From Ancylobacter radicis (GTDB lineage: Bacteria; Pseudomonadota; Alphaproteobacteria; Rhizobiales; Xanthobacteraceae), in the NCBI RefSeq assembly GCF_018449475.1, contig NZ_JAHCQH010000016.1:1-64000 (forward strand): a stretch of DNA of 64,000 bases, given 5' to 3'. This document shows positions 35,988 through 44,482 of the stretch, piece by piece. The stretch's first letter is position 1; each line of letters begins with the position of its first letter. A program made the translations under genes and the position numbers. Under the pieces are notes generated by a model. That model worked only from the letters and a program-made list of their open reading frames with translations, searched no databases and was not told where the DNA came from.

Positions 35988-38129
35988 ATGCCCGCAATAT
36001 TAATAATTGACGACAGTAGCACCAATCGACGCATCTACTCGGAGCTCGCGCGCCAGCTTGAGGCCGATGTTTACGTACAAACATTCGAGAACGGCAAAAA
36101 GGCGCTGGAGTGGTTATCGGAAAACACCGCTGATCTGATCGTTACCGACTACAAAATGCCTAAAATGAATGGCGCTGAGCTGGTGCGCGCGATGCGGATG
36201 CTGCCGCGTCACCGCGATGTGCCGATCATCGTCGTGACCGCGTATGACGACCGAAGCTTCCGGGTCGAATCTCTGGAGGCCGGTGCCACGGACTTCCTGC
36301 TCAGCCCGGTGGACCATGTGGAATTCCTGGCGCGATCGCGCAACCTTCTGAAGCTGCGCCGCCAGCACCTGCTGCTTGCCGACCGGGCGGAGCAGCTGGA
36401 GATCAACCTCAACGCCAAGGAGGTGCTGCTGCGGGAAAGCCGCGAGGCGCTGGCGCAGGTGATCGATACCGTCCCCGCCTTCATCAGCGTGGCGGATATC
36501 GACGGTCGTTGCATTCTGGTCAATGCCCAGCAGGCGGCCCGCATCGGCAAGCGGCCGACCGACGTGGTCGGGCAGCCGATCGAGGCGCTGCTGGGAGAGG
36601 AGCGCGGCCATATCAGCCGCAGCCTCGACCAGATGGTGCTCCGCACAGGTCGGGCGATCGCACCGCGCGAAGAGGATGTGACCTCGCCAACGGGCGATCA
36701 CACGATCTACCTGACCAGCAAGGCCCCGCTGCATGACGGGGCGGGCCACATCACCAGCGTTCTGACGACCTCGATCGACATTACCGAGCGGCGTGAGGCC
36801 GAGCGGCGGCTGGAATATCTCGCCAGCCACGATTCCCTGACCGGGTTGCCGAACCGCCTCATGCTGCGCGATCATTTGCGCCGGGAACTCGCGCGCGGCC
36901 GACGCGGCAACCAGAATTTCGCGCTGCACTTCATCGACCTCGATCGCTTCAAGGCGATCAACGATGCCCATGGCCACCATCGCGGTGACCGTTTGCTGCA
37001 GGCCGTGGCCGAAAGCCTCACCCGTCTGGTCGGTCCGGGTCTCACGGTGGCGCGACTCGGCGGTGATGAGTTCGCGGTGCTCCAGCCCGATATTGACGGG
37101 CCGGAGGACGCCGAGCGACTGGCCCTCGCTATCTTGCGCATGCTGACGAACGAGGATGAAAACCTCTCCTCGCCACGTATCGGGGCGAGCATCGGCATCA
37201 CCATTGCTCCGCTCGATGGCGCCGATCCCGATGAATTGCTGCGTAACTCCGATCAGGCGATGTATCTGGCGAAATCGCTGGGTGGCAACGCCGTGCGCTT
37301 CTTCGCCGCCGACATGGCGCCGCGTGCCAGCCAGAGGGCGCAGATGGAAGGCGAGATGCGGGACGCGCTGAAGCGCCGCGAATTCGTTCTCTATTATCAG
37401 CCTCTGATCGATCTGAACGGCGACCGTGTCCTCGGCGCGGAGGCATTGCTGCGCTGGATGCATCCGCAACGCGGAGTGCTGCCGCCGGGCGCCTTTCTCA
37501 GCCTGGCGGAAGAAAGCGGTCTCATCGTGCCGATCAACGAATGGGTATTGAGGGAGGCCTGCCGGCAGGGCACGCAATGGCACGCGGCCGGCTTTGGGCC
37601 GCTGCGCATCGCCGTCAACCTCTCGCCGGTCCAGTTCCGGCGCCAGCAGGTCGGCGACCTGGTGCGTCAGGTGCTCGACGAGAGTGGCTTTCCGCCGGAT
37701 CTGCTCGATCTCGAACTGACCGAGGGCATCCTCATCGACCATGACGAGACGGTTGCCGAACAGATGCAGCTCTTGCGCTCGCTCGGGGTCAGCCTGTCGG
37801 TGGACGATTTCGGCACCGGATATTCCTCTCTGAACTACATTCGCAATTTTCCGCTGCACCGTCTCAAGATCGACCGCTCCTTCGTGAAGGATCTGGCCAA
37901 TGACCTGCGGGCGCTGGCCATCGTGCGCACCATCATCGATCTCGGCCATATTCTGAACCTGAAGGTGCTGGCCGAGGGCGTGGAGGAGAAAGCGCAGTTG
38001 GAGACCCTGCGGGCGGAAGGCTGCGACGAGGTGCAGGGCTATTATTTCAGCCGACCTGTTCCGGCGGAGGCCTTCGCCCTCTGGCTGTCACAGCGGGACG
38101 GCAGGCGCGCTGTCGCCAGCGCCAGCTAG
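35988..38129 (+). CDS. response regulator with PAS, GGDEF and EAL domains
   Basis: A 713-residue cyclic-di-GMP enzyme. REC (1-120) has the acidic pair IIDDSS and the phosphoacceptor D54 in IVTDYKMPKMNG; the usual C-terminal lysine is serine (FLLSPVD). A linker helix leads to a PAS domain (about 150-265, VIDTVPAFISVADIDG... SIDITERREAERRL). Next come GGDEF (about 270-435) with an intact RLGGDEFAVL (358-362) and no obvious RxxD inhibitory site, and EAL (about 450-700) with GAEALLRW (485-487), VNLSPVQF, LELTEG, DDFGTGYSS and AEGVEE all present. Both activities are thus possible. The stop is four bases before the RpfC-like kinase, which marks it as the cognate output protein. A GTG one codon upstream is an alternative start. 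Confidence 0.93.
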   Translation: MPAILIIDDSSTNRRIYSELARQLEADVYVQTFENGKKALEWLSENTADLIVTDYKMPKMNGAELVRAMRMLPRHRDVPIIVVTAYDDRSFRVESLEAGATDFLLSPVDHVEFLARSRNLLKLRRQHLLLADRAEQLEINLNAKEVLLRESREALAQVIDTVPAFISVADIDGRCILVNAQQAARIGKRPTDVVGQPIEALLGEERGHISRSLDQMVLRTGRAIAPREEDVTSPTGDHTIYLTSKAPLHDGAGHITSVLTTSIDITERREAERRLEYLASHDSLTGLPNRLMLRDHLRRELARGRRGNQNFALHFIDLDRFKAINDAHGHHRGDRLLQAVAESLTRLVGPGLTVARLGGDEFAVLQPDIDGPEDAERLALAILRMLTNEDENLSSPRIGASIGITIAPLDGADPDELLRNSDQAMYLAKSLGGNAVRFFAADMAPRASQRAQMEGEMRDALKRREFVLYYQPLIDLNGDRVLGAEALLRWMHPQRGVLPPGAFLSLAEESGLIVPINEWVLREACRQGTQWHAAGFGPLRIAVNLSPVQFRRQQVGDLVRQVLDESGFPPDLLDLELTEGILIDHDETVAEQMQLLRSLGVSLSVDDFGTGYSSLNYIRNFPLHRLKIDRSFVKDLANDLRALAIVRTIIDLGHILNLKVLAEGVEEKAQLETLRAEGCDEVQGYYFSRPVPAEAFALWLSQRDGRRAVASAS

Positions 38130-38132
38130 GCC

Positions 38133-40631
38133 GTGTTGGACATGCCGGAGCATACCGCCTTCCTGGCTCGGCTAGGGGTCCCCTTGCGCTGGATGGCCGG
38201 GCGACTGCGAAACCGGCCCGACAGCGAGCACGAGATGAGCTTCAATCGGCTCGTCTTCGCCTTCATCATCGTCGTCGTCCTCGCGCTGAACAGCAGCGCC
38301 GGCAATGTGGATGATGCGCTGCGGGTCATGGCGCTCTACATCCCGCTGGCGCTCGGGGTCCTCGCCCATATCCTCGTCCGCCCGGCCGCGTCGCGCGGAC
38401 GGCGCATTTTCGCGCTGCTGCTCGATTGCGGATTCCTGTCCTGGCAATTGCATCTGGGCGGCGAGATCGCCGCGCTGTTCTTCCCGATCTATCTCTGGGT
38501 GATCTTCGGCAACGGCTTTCGGTTCGGCCTTGCCTCGCTGTTCACAGCCATACCGGTCGCGACGCTGAGCTTCGCCGTGGTGGTGTGGACCACCCCGTTC
38601 TGGCGCGACCAGTGGCACCTCTCGCTTGGCCTGCTGGTCGGGCTGATCATCCTGCCCGCCTATGCCGGAACGCTGATCCGCAAGCTCTCGGCGGCGACCA
38701 AGGTGGCGGAGGAGGCGAGCCAGGCCAAGAGCCTGTTCCTCGCCAGCGTCAGCCATGAGCTGCGCACGCCGCTCACCGCGATCGTCGGCATGACCGGGCT
38801 GCTCCGCAACACGCCGTTGACGACGGACCAGCGCGACATGGTCGAGACCGTGGATGTCGCCAGTCGATCCCTGCGCACGCTGATCGACGGGCTGCTCGAT
38901 CTGTCGCGCATCGAGGCCGGCCGCATGCCGGTGCCGCATGAGCCGTTCGACCTCGTCGCGCTGCTGCTGGACGTGCGCCGGCTGGTCGAGGGCCAGGCGC
39001 GCGACCGCGGGCTGAGCGTCAGCCTTCATGTGACGCCGCGCACGCCGCTTCGCCTCGTCGGTAGCCGGCAGCATGTCCACGAGGCGCTGGTCAACCTTGT
39101 CGGTAATGCGGTGAAGTTCACCCCGCAGGGCGGCGTGACCATCGCCGTCGACGCGGAGCCGGCCGAGGATGGGCGGCTGACGCTCGCCGTCGAGGTGAGC
39201 GATACCGGCATCGGCATCGCGCAGGCCGATCAGGAGCGCATCTTCGAGGATTTCACCCAGGCGGATGCAAGCATTCTCAATCGCTTCGGCGGTACGGGGC
39301 TGGGGCTCGCGATCACCCGCCGGCTGGTCGCGCTGATGGGCGGTGCCATCACGGTGGAGAGCGAGCCGGGCGTCGGCAGCACGTTTCGCTTCCATGTGCC
39401 GGTCGAGGCCGCGGCAGCGGGCGAGGTGCATGGCGCGGAAGAGGCGGATGTCGTTCTGGTGTGCCGCGACACCGCCCCGCTCGCGCCGCTGCTCGCCGCG
39501 CTGGCCCAACTGGGCGTCCAGCCTGCCATCGCCGATCCGCGGATGGGGCCGGCTCGCATGTTCTCCCCGCAGGCCGCCGGCGCGATCCGGCTCCTGTTCG
39601 AGCCGGATACGCGGAACCTCGCCTTGCCCGCGCCCTCCGCTGGCGCTCCGCCGCCGGTGCTGATCAGCCCCGCCGCCGAGCCGGGGCTGCCGCCTATGGA
39701 GATGCGCCGCCGCGTCGCGAGTGTGCTGGGCGCGCGGGCGCCGGTGGACGAGGTGCGGCGTGCGCTGACGCTGGCGCGCCGGCTCGGCACCGCATCGTCC
39801 CATGAGGCCTCGATCGCCACCCCGCTCGCCCCGCGCCGGGCGTGCCGGCTTCTCCTCGCGGACGACAACCGGGTCAACCAGCGCGTGTTCCTGAGGATTC
39901 TCGAAGGCGCGGGCCACACGGTGCGCGTCGTCGAGAACGGTGAGCAGGCGCTCGATCTGCTGTCGAAGGGAGCCGATGCCTTCGACCTCGTGCTGATGGA
40001 TTTCAACATGCCCGAGATGGACGGGCTGGAAGCCAGCAAGCTCTACCGCATGATGTCCACGGGCCATGACGGGCTGCCCATTGTGGGCCTCACCGCCGAC
40101 GCCACGGCGCTCGGTGACAGCCGATGGCGCGAGGCCGGCATGGATGATTGCCTGATCAAACCGGTGGAGCCGGCGATCCTGCTGGCGACCATCGACCGGC
40201 TAATGCGCGGCGGCGAAGCTGCGCCGCCTGTCGGACCGCGCGCGGCAGCATCCCGCCCGCATCTGGTCGCCCGTCTTCCGGCGCTCGACGAGGAGGCGGT
40301 GGAGAGCCTGCGCCGTCTTGGCGGACCGCAATTCGCAGCGGAACTGATGGAGGACTATCTCGACGATGCGCAGACCATCCTCGCGCGGATCGTCGCGACG
40401 GCGCGGCGCGGCGATCTGGTCGGCTTTCGCAACGAGGCGCATGCGCTGCAAAGCAGCTCCGCCAATGTCGGGGCACTGGCCCTCAGCGCGCTCTGCCAGC
40501 CCTGGCGCGACCTGCGCGCGGAGGAACTGCGCGCCCGCGCCGACGATGTCGACCATTGGGCGCAGCAGGAGCTGGCGCGCACCCGCGCGGCCATGGCGGC
40601 CTGTTGCGTGCGCCTGCGGGGCTTGGAGTGA
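38133..40631 (+). CDS. rpfC: RpfC-like hybrid sensor kinase (HisKA-HATPase-REC-Hpt)
   Basis: An 832-residue hybrid kinase. A short cytoplasmic N-terminus with RPDSEHEM precedes about five membrane segments (residues 37-185). Then come HisKA (H208 in SVSHELRTPL), HATPase (LVNLVGNAVKF, VSDTGIGIA, GGTGLGLAI), REC (LLADDNRVN, LVLMDFNMPEMDG) and a C-terminal Hpt domain with EAHALQSSSANVG. This domain order, the five-segment sensor, and phrases such as FGNGFRFG and PFWRDQWHLSLGLLVGLIILP match the DSF sensor RpfC as I remember it. The start is GTG 38133; ATG 38142 is an alternative. In Xanthomonas RpfC senses DSF and restrains RpfF. The rpfF-like gene converges on it. Confidence 0.87.
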   Translation: MLDMPEHTAFLARLGVPLRWMAGRLRNRPDSEHEMSFNRLVFAFIIVVVLALNSSAGNVDDALRVMALYIPLALGVLAHILVRPAASRGRRIFALLLDCGFLSWQLHLGGEIAALFFPIYLWVIFGNGFRFGLASLFTAIPVATLSFAVVVWTTPFWRDQWHLSLGLLVGLIILPAYAGTLIRKLSAATKVAEEASQAKSLFLASVSHELRTPLTAIVGMTGLLRNTPLTTDQRDMVETVDVASRSLRTLIDGLLDLSRIEAGRMPVPHEPFDLVALLLDVRRLVEGQARDRGLSVSLHVTPRTPLRLVGSRQHVHEALVNLVGNAVKFTPQGGVTIAVDAEPAEDGRLTLAVEVSDTGIGIAQADQERIFEDFTQADASILNRFGGTGLGLAITRRLVALMGGAITVESEPGVGSTFRFHVPVEAAAAGEVHGAEEADVVLVCRDTAPLAPLLAALAQLGVQPAIADPRMGPARMFSPQAAGAIRLLFEPDTRNLALPAPSAGAPPPVLISPAAEPGLPPMEMRRRVASVLGARAPVDEVRRALTLARRLGTASSHEASIATPLAPRRACRLLLADDNRVNQRVFLRILEGAGHTVRVVENGEQALDLLSKGADAFDLVLMDFNMPEMDGLEASKLYRMMSTGHDGLPIVGLTADATALGDSRWREAGMDDCLIKPVEPAILLATIDRLMRGGEAAPPVGPRAAASRPHLVARLPALDEEAVESLRRLGGPQFAAELMEDYLDDAQTILARIVATARRGDLVGFRNEAHALQSSSANVGALALSALCQPWRDLRAEELRARADDVDHWAQQELARTRAAMAACCVRLRGLE

Positions 40632-40634
40632 AAA

Positions 40635-40664
40635 GTCCCTGGCGGCCCCAGAGCCGCCAGGGAC
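40635..40664. terminator. bidirectional terminator between rpfC-like and rpfF-like genes
   Basis: A perfect 12-bp stem (GTCCCTGGCGGC / GCCGCCAGGGAC, loop CCCAGA) lies in the 42-base gap between the convergent genes. Read leftward it is followed by TTTTCAC, so it is best as the rpfF terminator. Rightward it is followed by GAGTTGTTGT, a weaker tail. Confidence 0.85.
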
Positions 40665-40673
40665 GAGTTGTTG

Positions 40674-41639
40674 TCACTCGGCCGCCGTCAGCATCGGCAT
40701 AGGCGCTTCCAGCCCCGCGAGCCGCTTGTTCTGGGCCGCGCAGAGCCGGTCCATCTTCCGCAGATCGGCTTCCGTGAGGTTCAGCGCCGCTTCGGCCCAG
40801 ATGTCGACGACGTTGATCAGTTCCTCCAGCGTCACCGGGTTCACGCGGCGGCGCGCCCGGTACACCGCCAGATGCGCGTTATGCTTGCGGCTGTGGCGGG
40901 TGATGTAGTCCATGGCGGCCTGCTGCCCCTGACCATCCTCCGCCAGCACGTCGACCACCCCCATCGCATGGAGTTCCTCGGCCGTGTGCACCCGACCGGA
41001 AAGGATCAGCGCCTCCGCCTTGGCCCGGTCCATGCGCCGCGACAGGAAGCTGTAGGCGCCCATGCCGGGGAACATGTTGAACAGGATTTCCGGCAGACCC
41101 ATCTTGGCGCTGCGCTCGGCGACGATGAGATCGAAGGAGAGCGCGTGCTCGAAGCCGCCCCCCAGCGCGTCGCCCTGCACGAGCGCCATCGTCACCACCG
41201 GGGAATCGAAGGCAACCGCATTGCGGTGGATCGCGGTGACGGCGACATGCCCGTAATGGCGCATGGCGGCGAGATCGCGGGTTCGGATGCGCTCGGCAAA
41301 ATGGCCGAGATCGCCGCCGAGATTATAGATTCCCGGCACGTCGGAGGCCATGACGAACCAGGAGAAAGGGGCGGCCGCGGGGTCGGGCAGCTCGGCGAAG
41401 CCGCGGGTGATCGCTCCCTGCAGGCGGCTGATGTCGTGCATCAGTTCATGCGTATAGGACGGCTTTCCGAGCGGCCTCATGAAGGACCAGCAAATAGAAT
41501 TCAGCGTATCAATGTCGAGGCGCAGGTTGGCATAGCCGCCATCATGTATCGTCTGAACCGCTTTTTCTTGTCCAAGACGGGCGGTCTGGGCGGCGATGTG
41601 GGTCGTAGAGGCGTCGTTCTTCAAGGCAATCAAGGACAT
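40674..41639 (-). CDS. rpfF: RpfF-like DSF synthase (crotonase family)
   Basis: A 321-residue enoyl-CoA hydratase/isomerase superfamily protein. The oxyanion-hole and active-site region reads VQGDALGGGFEHALSFD and MGLPEILFNMFPGMGAYSF. The two glutamates (E164 and E184) are 20 residues apart, as are the catalytic pair E141 and E161 of Xanthomonas RpfF (from memory). The FPGMGAYSF phrase is typical of RpfF and not of ordinary hydratases. RpfF both dehydrates 3-hydroxyacyl-ACP and releases a cis-2-unsaturated fatty acid, the DSF signal. The gene converges on the RpfC-like kinase, as expected for a DSF system. A generic hydratase is possible but less likely. Confidence 0.88.
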   Translation of the reverse strand: MSLIALKNDASTTHIAAQTARLGQEKAVQTIHDGGYANLRLDIDTLNSICWSFMRPLGKPSYTHELMHDISRLQGAITRGFAELPDPAAAPFSWFVMASDVPGIYNLGGDLGHFAERIRTRDLAAMRHYGHVAVTAIHRNAVAFDSPVVTMALVQGDALGGGFEHALSFDLIVAERSAKMGLPEILFNMFPGMGAYSFLSRRMDRAKAEALILSGRVHTAEELHAMGVVDVLAEDGQGQQAAMDYITRHSRKHNAHLAVYRARRRVNPVTLEELINVVDIWAEAALNLTEADLRKMDRLCAAQNKRLAGLEAPMPMLTAAE

Positions 41640-42202
41640 GCTCTCGCTCCATGGCGGTGAGGAAGGGGAACCCTGCCCGGCGCGGCGCGGCGCGCGTGCA
41701 GTTCACCTTCCATTAGGCGTGGAGAGCGGCTTCAGAGCCAGAGCTTATTCAGTCGAGACTGTGCAAACGCAGTAAATATCGTGCGCATGCAACTTAAACG
41801 TCAGAAATCTCGCGTCTAACACCTCAGCTGGTCCATTTCTAGACGTCAAGTCTCCTACAGAGCGCATCGCGGATTGCCGAGCGGGCCGCCGGTCCGGCTG
41901 TTTGTGAGTGGGCTACCAATCTACCTCAGGGACAAAGGGCGGCCGGCTCGCATGGCTTGGGAAGCCCGCAGCCCGCTCGGCTCTTGGCTCGCTCCTTTTT
42001 GGGAGGGGGGAAGAAGGTGGCGATGAGCCGAACGAACATACCGGACACGTCCCCGGCCGGCGGGATGATGGGTCCGCCGCTTATTTTCGACAAGCTTGCC
42101 GGGCATTCTTATGCTAGGCGGGCTGGAGTACCGGGCCTTCCCCCAACGACATCGACGAGACGCCGATTACGCGCGATCGAGGTGCGTAGATACGGAGTCA
42201 AG
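41640..42202. other. divergent intergenic region rpfF / desaturase
   Basis: A 563-base spacer between divergently transcribed genes, unusually long for this window. The first 200 bases include AT-richer stretches (about 41745-41835, with AGTAAATATCG and AACTTAAACG) that could hold both promoters. A purine-rich run GGGAGGGGGGAAGAAGG lies near 42000-42016. The frame of the desaturase stays open back to about 41957, but the extra residues do not look like protein. Confidence 0.5.
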
Positions 42203-43234
42203 ATGTCGATGGCAGGTGAAGCGCCACTTGTGAAAGCCGATGCACGAAGCTGGGCGCGCCGTTTGGTCGGTTACCGGCAGTGCGATCCGCGTCGCAGCGT
42301 CTGGGAGCTTCTGATTACCGCCGTCCCCTTCGCGCTCGCCTGGGGCGTGATGCTTGCCGCGCTCAAGCTCGATCAGGTCTGGCTCTACGCGCTCCTCATC
42401 CTCCCGGCGGCGGGGCTGCTGGTGCGCTTGTTCATGATCCAGCACGATTGCGGCCACGGCTCATTCTTCGGCAGCCGGCGCGGCAATGACTGGACCGGGC
42501 GGGTGATCGGCGTCCTGACGCTGACGCCCTATGACCATTGGCGCCGCAGCCATGCGATCCATCACGCCAGTGCGGGCAATCTCGATCAGCGCGGCATTGG
42601 CGACATCGACACGCTGACGGTCCGCGAATATCTGGCGCGCTCGACCTGGGGGCGGATACGCTACCGGCTGTACCGGCATCCCCTGGTGATGTTCGGCATC
42701 GGCCCGATCTATGTCTTCCTGTTCGAAAGCCGGTTGCCCGTCGGCTCCGCCCGCAAGGGCTGGACGCCATGGATCAGCACCATGGCGACCAATCTGGGCA
42801 TCGCTGTCGTGGCGGGTCTGCTCATGTGGGCCTTCGGCATCGGGCCGTTTCTGCTGGTCCATCTGCCGATCGTCATATTGGGGGCGGCCGCCGGCGTCTG
42901 GCTGTTCTATGTCCAGCACCAGTTCGAGGAGACGCACTGGGCCGACGGTGAGAACTGGGAATTTCATGAGGCCGCGCTGCATGGCTCGTCGCATTACGAC
43001 CTGCCCGCCATACTGCGCTGGTTCAGCGCCAATATCGGCATGCACCATGTGCATCATCTGTGCAGCCGCATCCCCTATTATCGCCTGCCGGAAGTCCTGC
43101 GTGACCACCCGGAGCTGCGTGACGTCGGGCGCCTGACCCTCTGGCAGAGTTTCGGATGCGTGCGGCTGACGCTGTGGGATGACCAGCAGCGGCGACTGAT
43201 CTCGTTTCGCGAAATGCGCGCGCTCTATCTATAG
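42203..43234 (+). CDS. fatty acid desaturase (delta-12/omega-6 type)
   Basis: A 343-residue membrane di-iron desaturase that introduces a double bond into acyl chains in the inner membrane. The three histidine boxes are clear: HDCGH (81-85), HAIHH (117-121) and HHVHH (281-285). About four to five membrane segments occur, for example LLITAVPFALAWGVMLAAL and LGIAVVAGLLMWAFGIGPF. ATG 42203 has CGGAG five bases upstream. It sits divergent from the rpfF-like gene. Whether it is part of the DSF circuit or simply adjusts membrane fluidity cannot be told from the sequence. Confidence 0.9.
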   Translation: MSMAGEAPLVKADARSWARRLVGYRQCDPRRSVWELLITAVPFALAWGVMLAALKLDQVWLYALLILPAAGLLVRLFMIQHDCGHGSFFGSRRGNDWTGRVIGVLTLTPYDHWRRSHAIHHASAGNLDQRGIGDIDTLTVREYLARSTWGRIRYRLYRHPLVMFGIGPIYVFLFESRLPVGSARKGWTPWISTMATNLGIAVVAGLLMWAFGIGPFLLVHLPIVILGAAAGVWLFYVQHQFEETHWADGENWEFHEAALHGSSHYDLPAILRWFSANIGMHHVHHLCSRIPYYRLPEVLRDHPELRDVGRLTLWQSFGCVRLTLWDDQQRRLISFREMRALYL

Positions 43235-43343
43235 TGGATGGGGGCGACGGTGCCCGACCATTGACGACCATGAAGGAAACGGCGCGGCGGCTCTTGCCGG
43301 TGCTGAGGGCGACCGTGCGCCACACTTACAGGCCAGCCAACAG

Positions 43344-43739
43344 ATGACCCCTGAAGAATTTCAAGACGCGCTCGAAAAGCTGGGATCCACTCCGGCGGGG
43401 ATTGCCAAGCTCATCGGCGTCGACGTTCGCACGGCGCGCCGGTGGAGCACCGGCGCGAAAGCCATTCCCGAGAGTGTGGCTGCCCAGCTTGCCGACATTC
43501 TGAAGGTCGGCAGAGTGACGCTCGAGATGACCGCGCAGATGAAGTCTGTTCGCAATGGCGACGATTCTGACCAGGAGACCTCGCGCTTCGTGTGGGTGCA
43601 ACGCAAGAGCGACGATCCGCACTGGACGGTGGCCGAGCACGATCTCATCTCGGATATCTTCTACCTGCCGGGGCGGGTCGAGCGATTTACGGCTGACGAG
43701 CTGGTGCTGGGGCCGGTGATTGCGGCGCCGACGGCCTGA
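43344..43739 (+). CDS. small helix-turn-helix protein
   Basis: A 131-residue protein. Its first half is an XRE/Cro-like helix-turn-helix (TPEEFQDALEKLGSTPAGIAKLIGVDVRTARRWSTGAKAIPESVAAQLADIL). The second half has no motif I recognise (RFVWVQRKSDDPHWTVAEHDLISDIFYLPG). It follows the desaturase by 109 bases on the same strand and precedes the convergent Lrp gene. It could be a small transcription regulator; no partner toxin or phage gene is nearby. Confidence 0.75.
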   Translation: MTPEEFQDALEKLGSTPAGIAKLIGVDVRTARRWSTGAKAIPESVAAQLADILKVGRVTLEMTAQMKSVRNGDDSDQETSRFVWVQRKSDDPHWTVAEHDLISDIFYLPGRVERFTADELVLGPVIAAPTA

Positions 43740-43854
43740 ACCCGCCAAGGGTAGAGAAGGCGGGGCCGGGCTTGGCCGAACGCGTCGCTTGCGCGAGGCG
43801 GTCTTCCGTAGGTCATTAGCCGCATCATTATCTCGTCGAAACGTTGCGCCGTGC

Positions 43855-44334
43855 TCAGCTTCGCCCGGCAGCTGTGCTGCCGCGCCGGCGGGCACCGAGC
43901 ACGTTGCGGATCGAGAAGCTGGAATGGATGCGCAGCACGCCCGGCAGGGTTGAGAGAATGTCCGTGTGGATGCGCTCGAAATCCGCCGCGTTCTGCGCTT
44001 CCACGCGCAGCAGATAGTCCGAGCCGCCGGTCATCAGATAGCATTCGCGGATCTCGGGATGCCGGCGCACCGCCACCTCGAAGCGGTTGAGATAATCCTC
44101 GGTCTGCCGCTCCAGCGTGATGTTGACGATGACCGCCATGGCCGGCTCTCCAGCATTGTGGTCGATCAGCGCGGTGTAGCCGCGAATGACCCCGGCGCGC
44201 TCCAGCAGCCGGATGCGCCGCAGACAGGTGGAGGGCGACAGCCCCACCTCGGCGGCGAGCTTGGCATTGCTGATCCGGGCATTGAGCCGCAGCAGGCGCA
44301 GCAGAGTGAGGTCGGTGGTGTCGAGCGTGGCCAT
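43855..44334 (-). CDS. dadR: Lrp/AsnC-family regulator of D-alanine catabolism
   Basis: A 159-residue Lrp-type regulator. The helix-turn-helix is at about 4-60 (DTTDLTLLRLLRLNARISNAKLAAEVGLSPSTCLRRIRLLERAG) and the RAM effector domain follows (AVIVNITLERQTEDYLNRFE... CYLMTGGSDYLLRVE). It is divergent from the alanine racemase and D-amino acid dehydrogenase genes, so it very probably controls them in response to alanine. ATG 44334 starts the domain; a longer open frame overlaps the racemase start and is rejected. The symbol dadR is assigned by context. Confidence 0.88.
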   Translation of the reverse strand: MATLDTTDLTLLRLLRLNARISNAKLAAEVGLSPSTCLRRIRLLERAGVIRGYTALIDHNAGEPAMAVIVNITLERQTEDYLNRFEVAVRRHPEIRECYLMTGGSDYLLRVEAQNAADFERIHTDILSTLPGVLRIHSSFSIRNVLGARRRGSTAAGRS

Positions 44335-44482
44335 GGTGCCGTGGTGGATTGTGCGGCGATTTCGCAGATTATGCCGCCTATTTCGCACCAATGGAACGAT
44401 CATGCGCGCTTTGGCGGCTTCGTGCGTGCGCTCTGCGGTATCCTGCTGACATTCCATTGACGTCGGCGAGAGGCGAGGGCGC

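Noticed and set aside
40674-41639. Ordinary enoyl-CoA hydratase for beta-oxidation
   Set aside because: The glutamate pair spacing, the FPGMGAYSF phrase and the convergent RpfC-like kinase favour a DSF synthase, and no other beta-oxidation gene is nearby.
41957-42202. N-terminal extension of the desaturase
   Set aside because: The extra 82 codons are proline- and arginine-rich and unlike desaturases; a good ribosome site precedes ATG 42203.
43344-43739. Antitoxin of a toxin-antitoxin pair
   Set aside because: The protein has an XRE-like domain, but neither neighbour is a small toxin-like gene.
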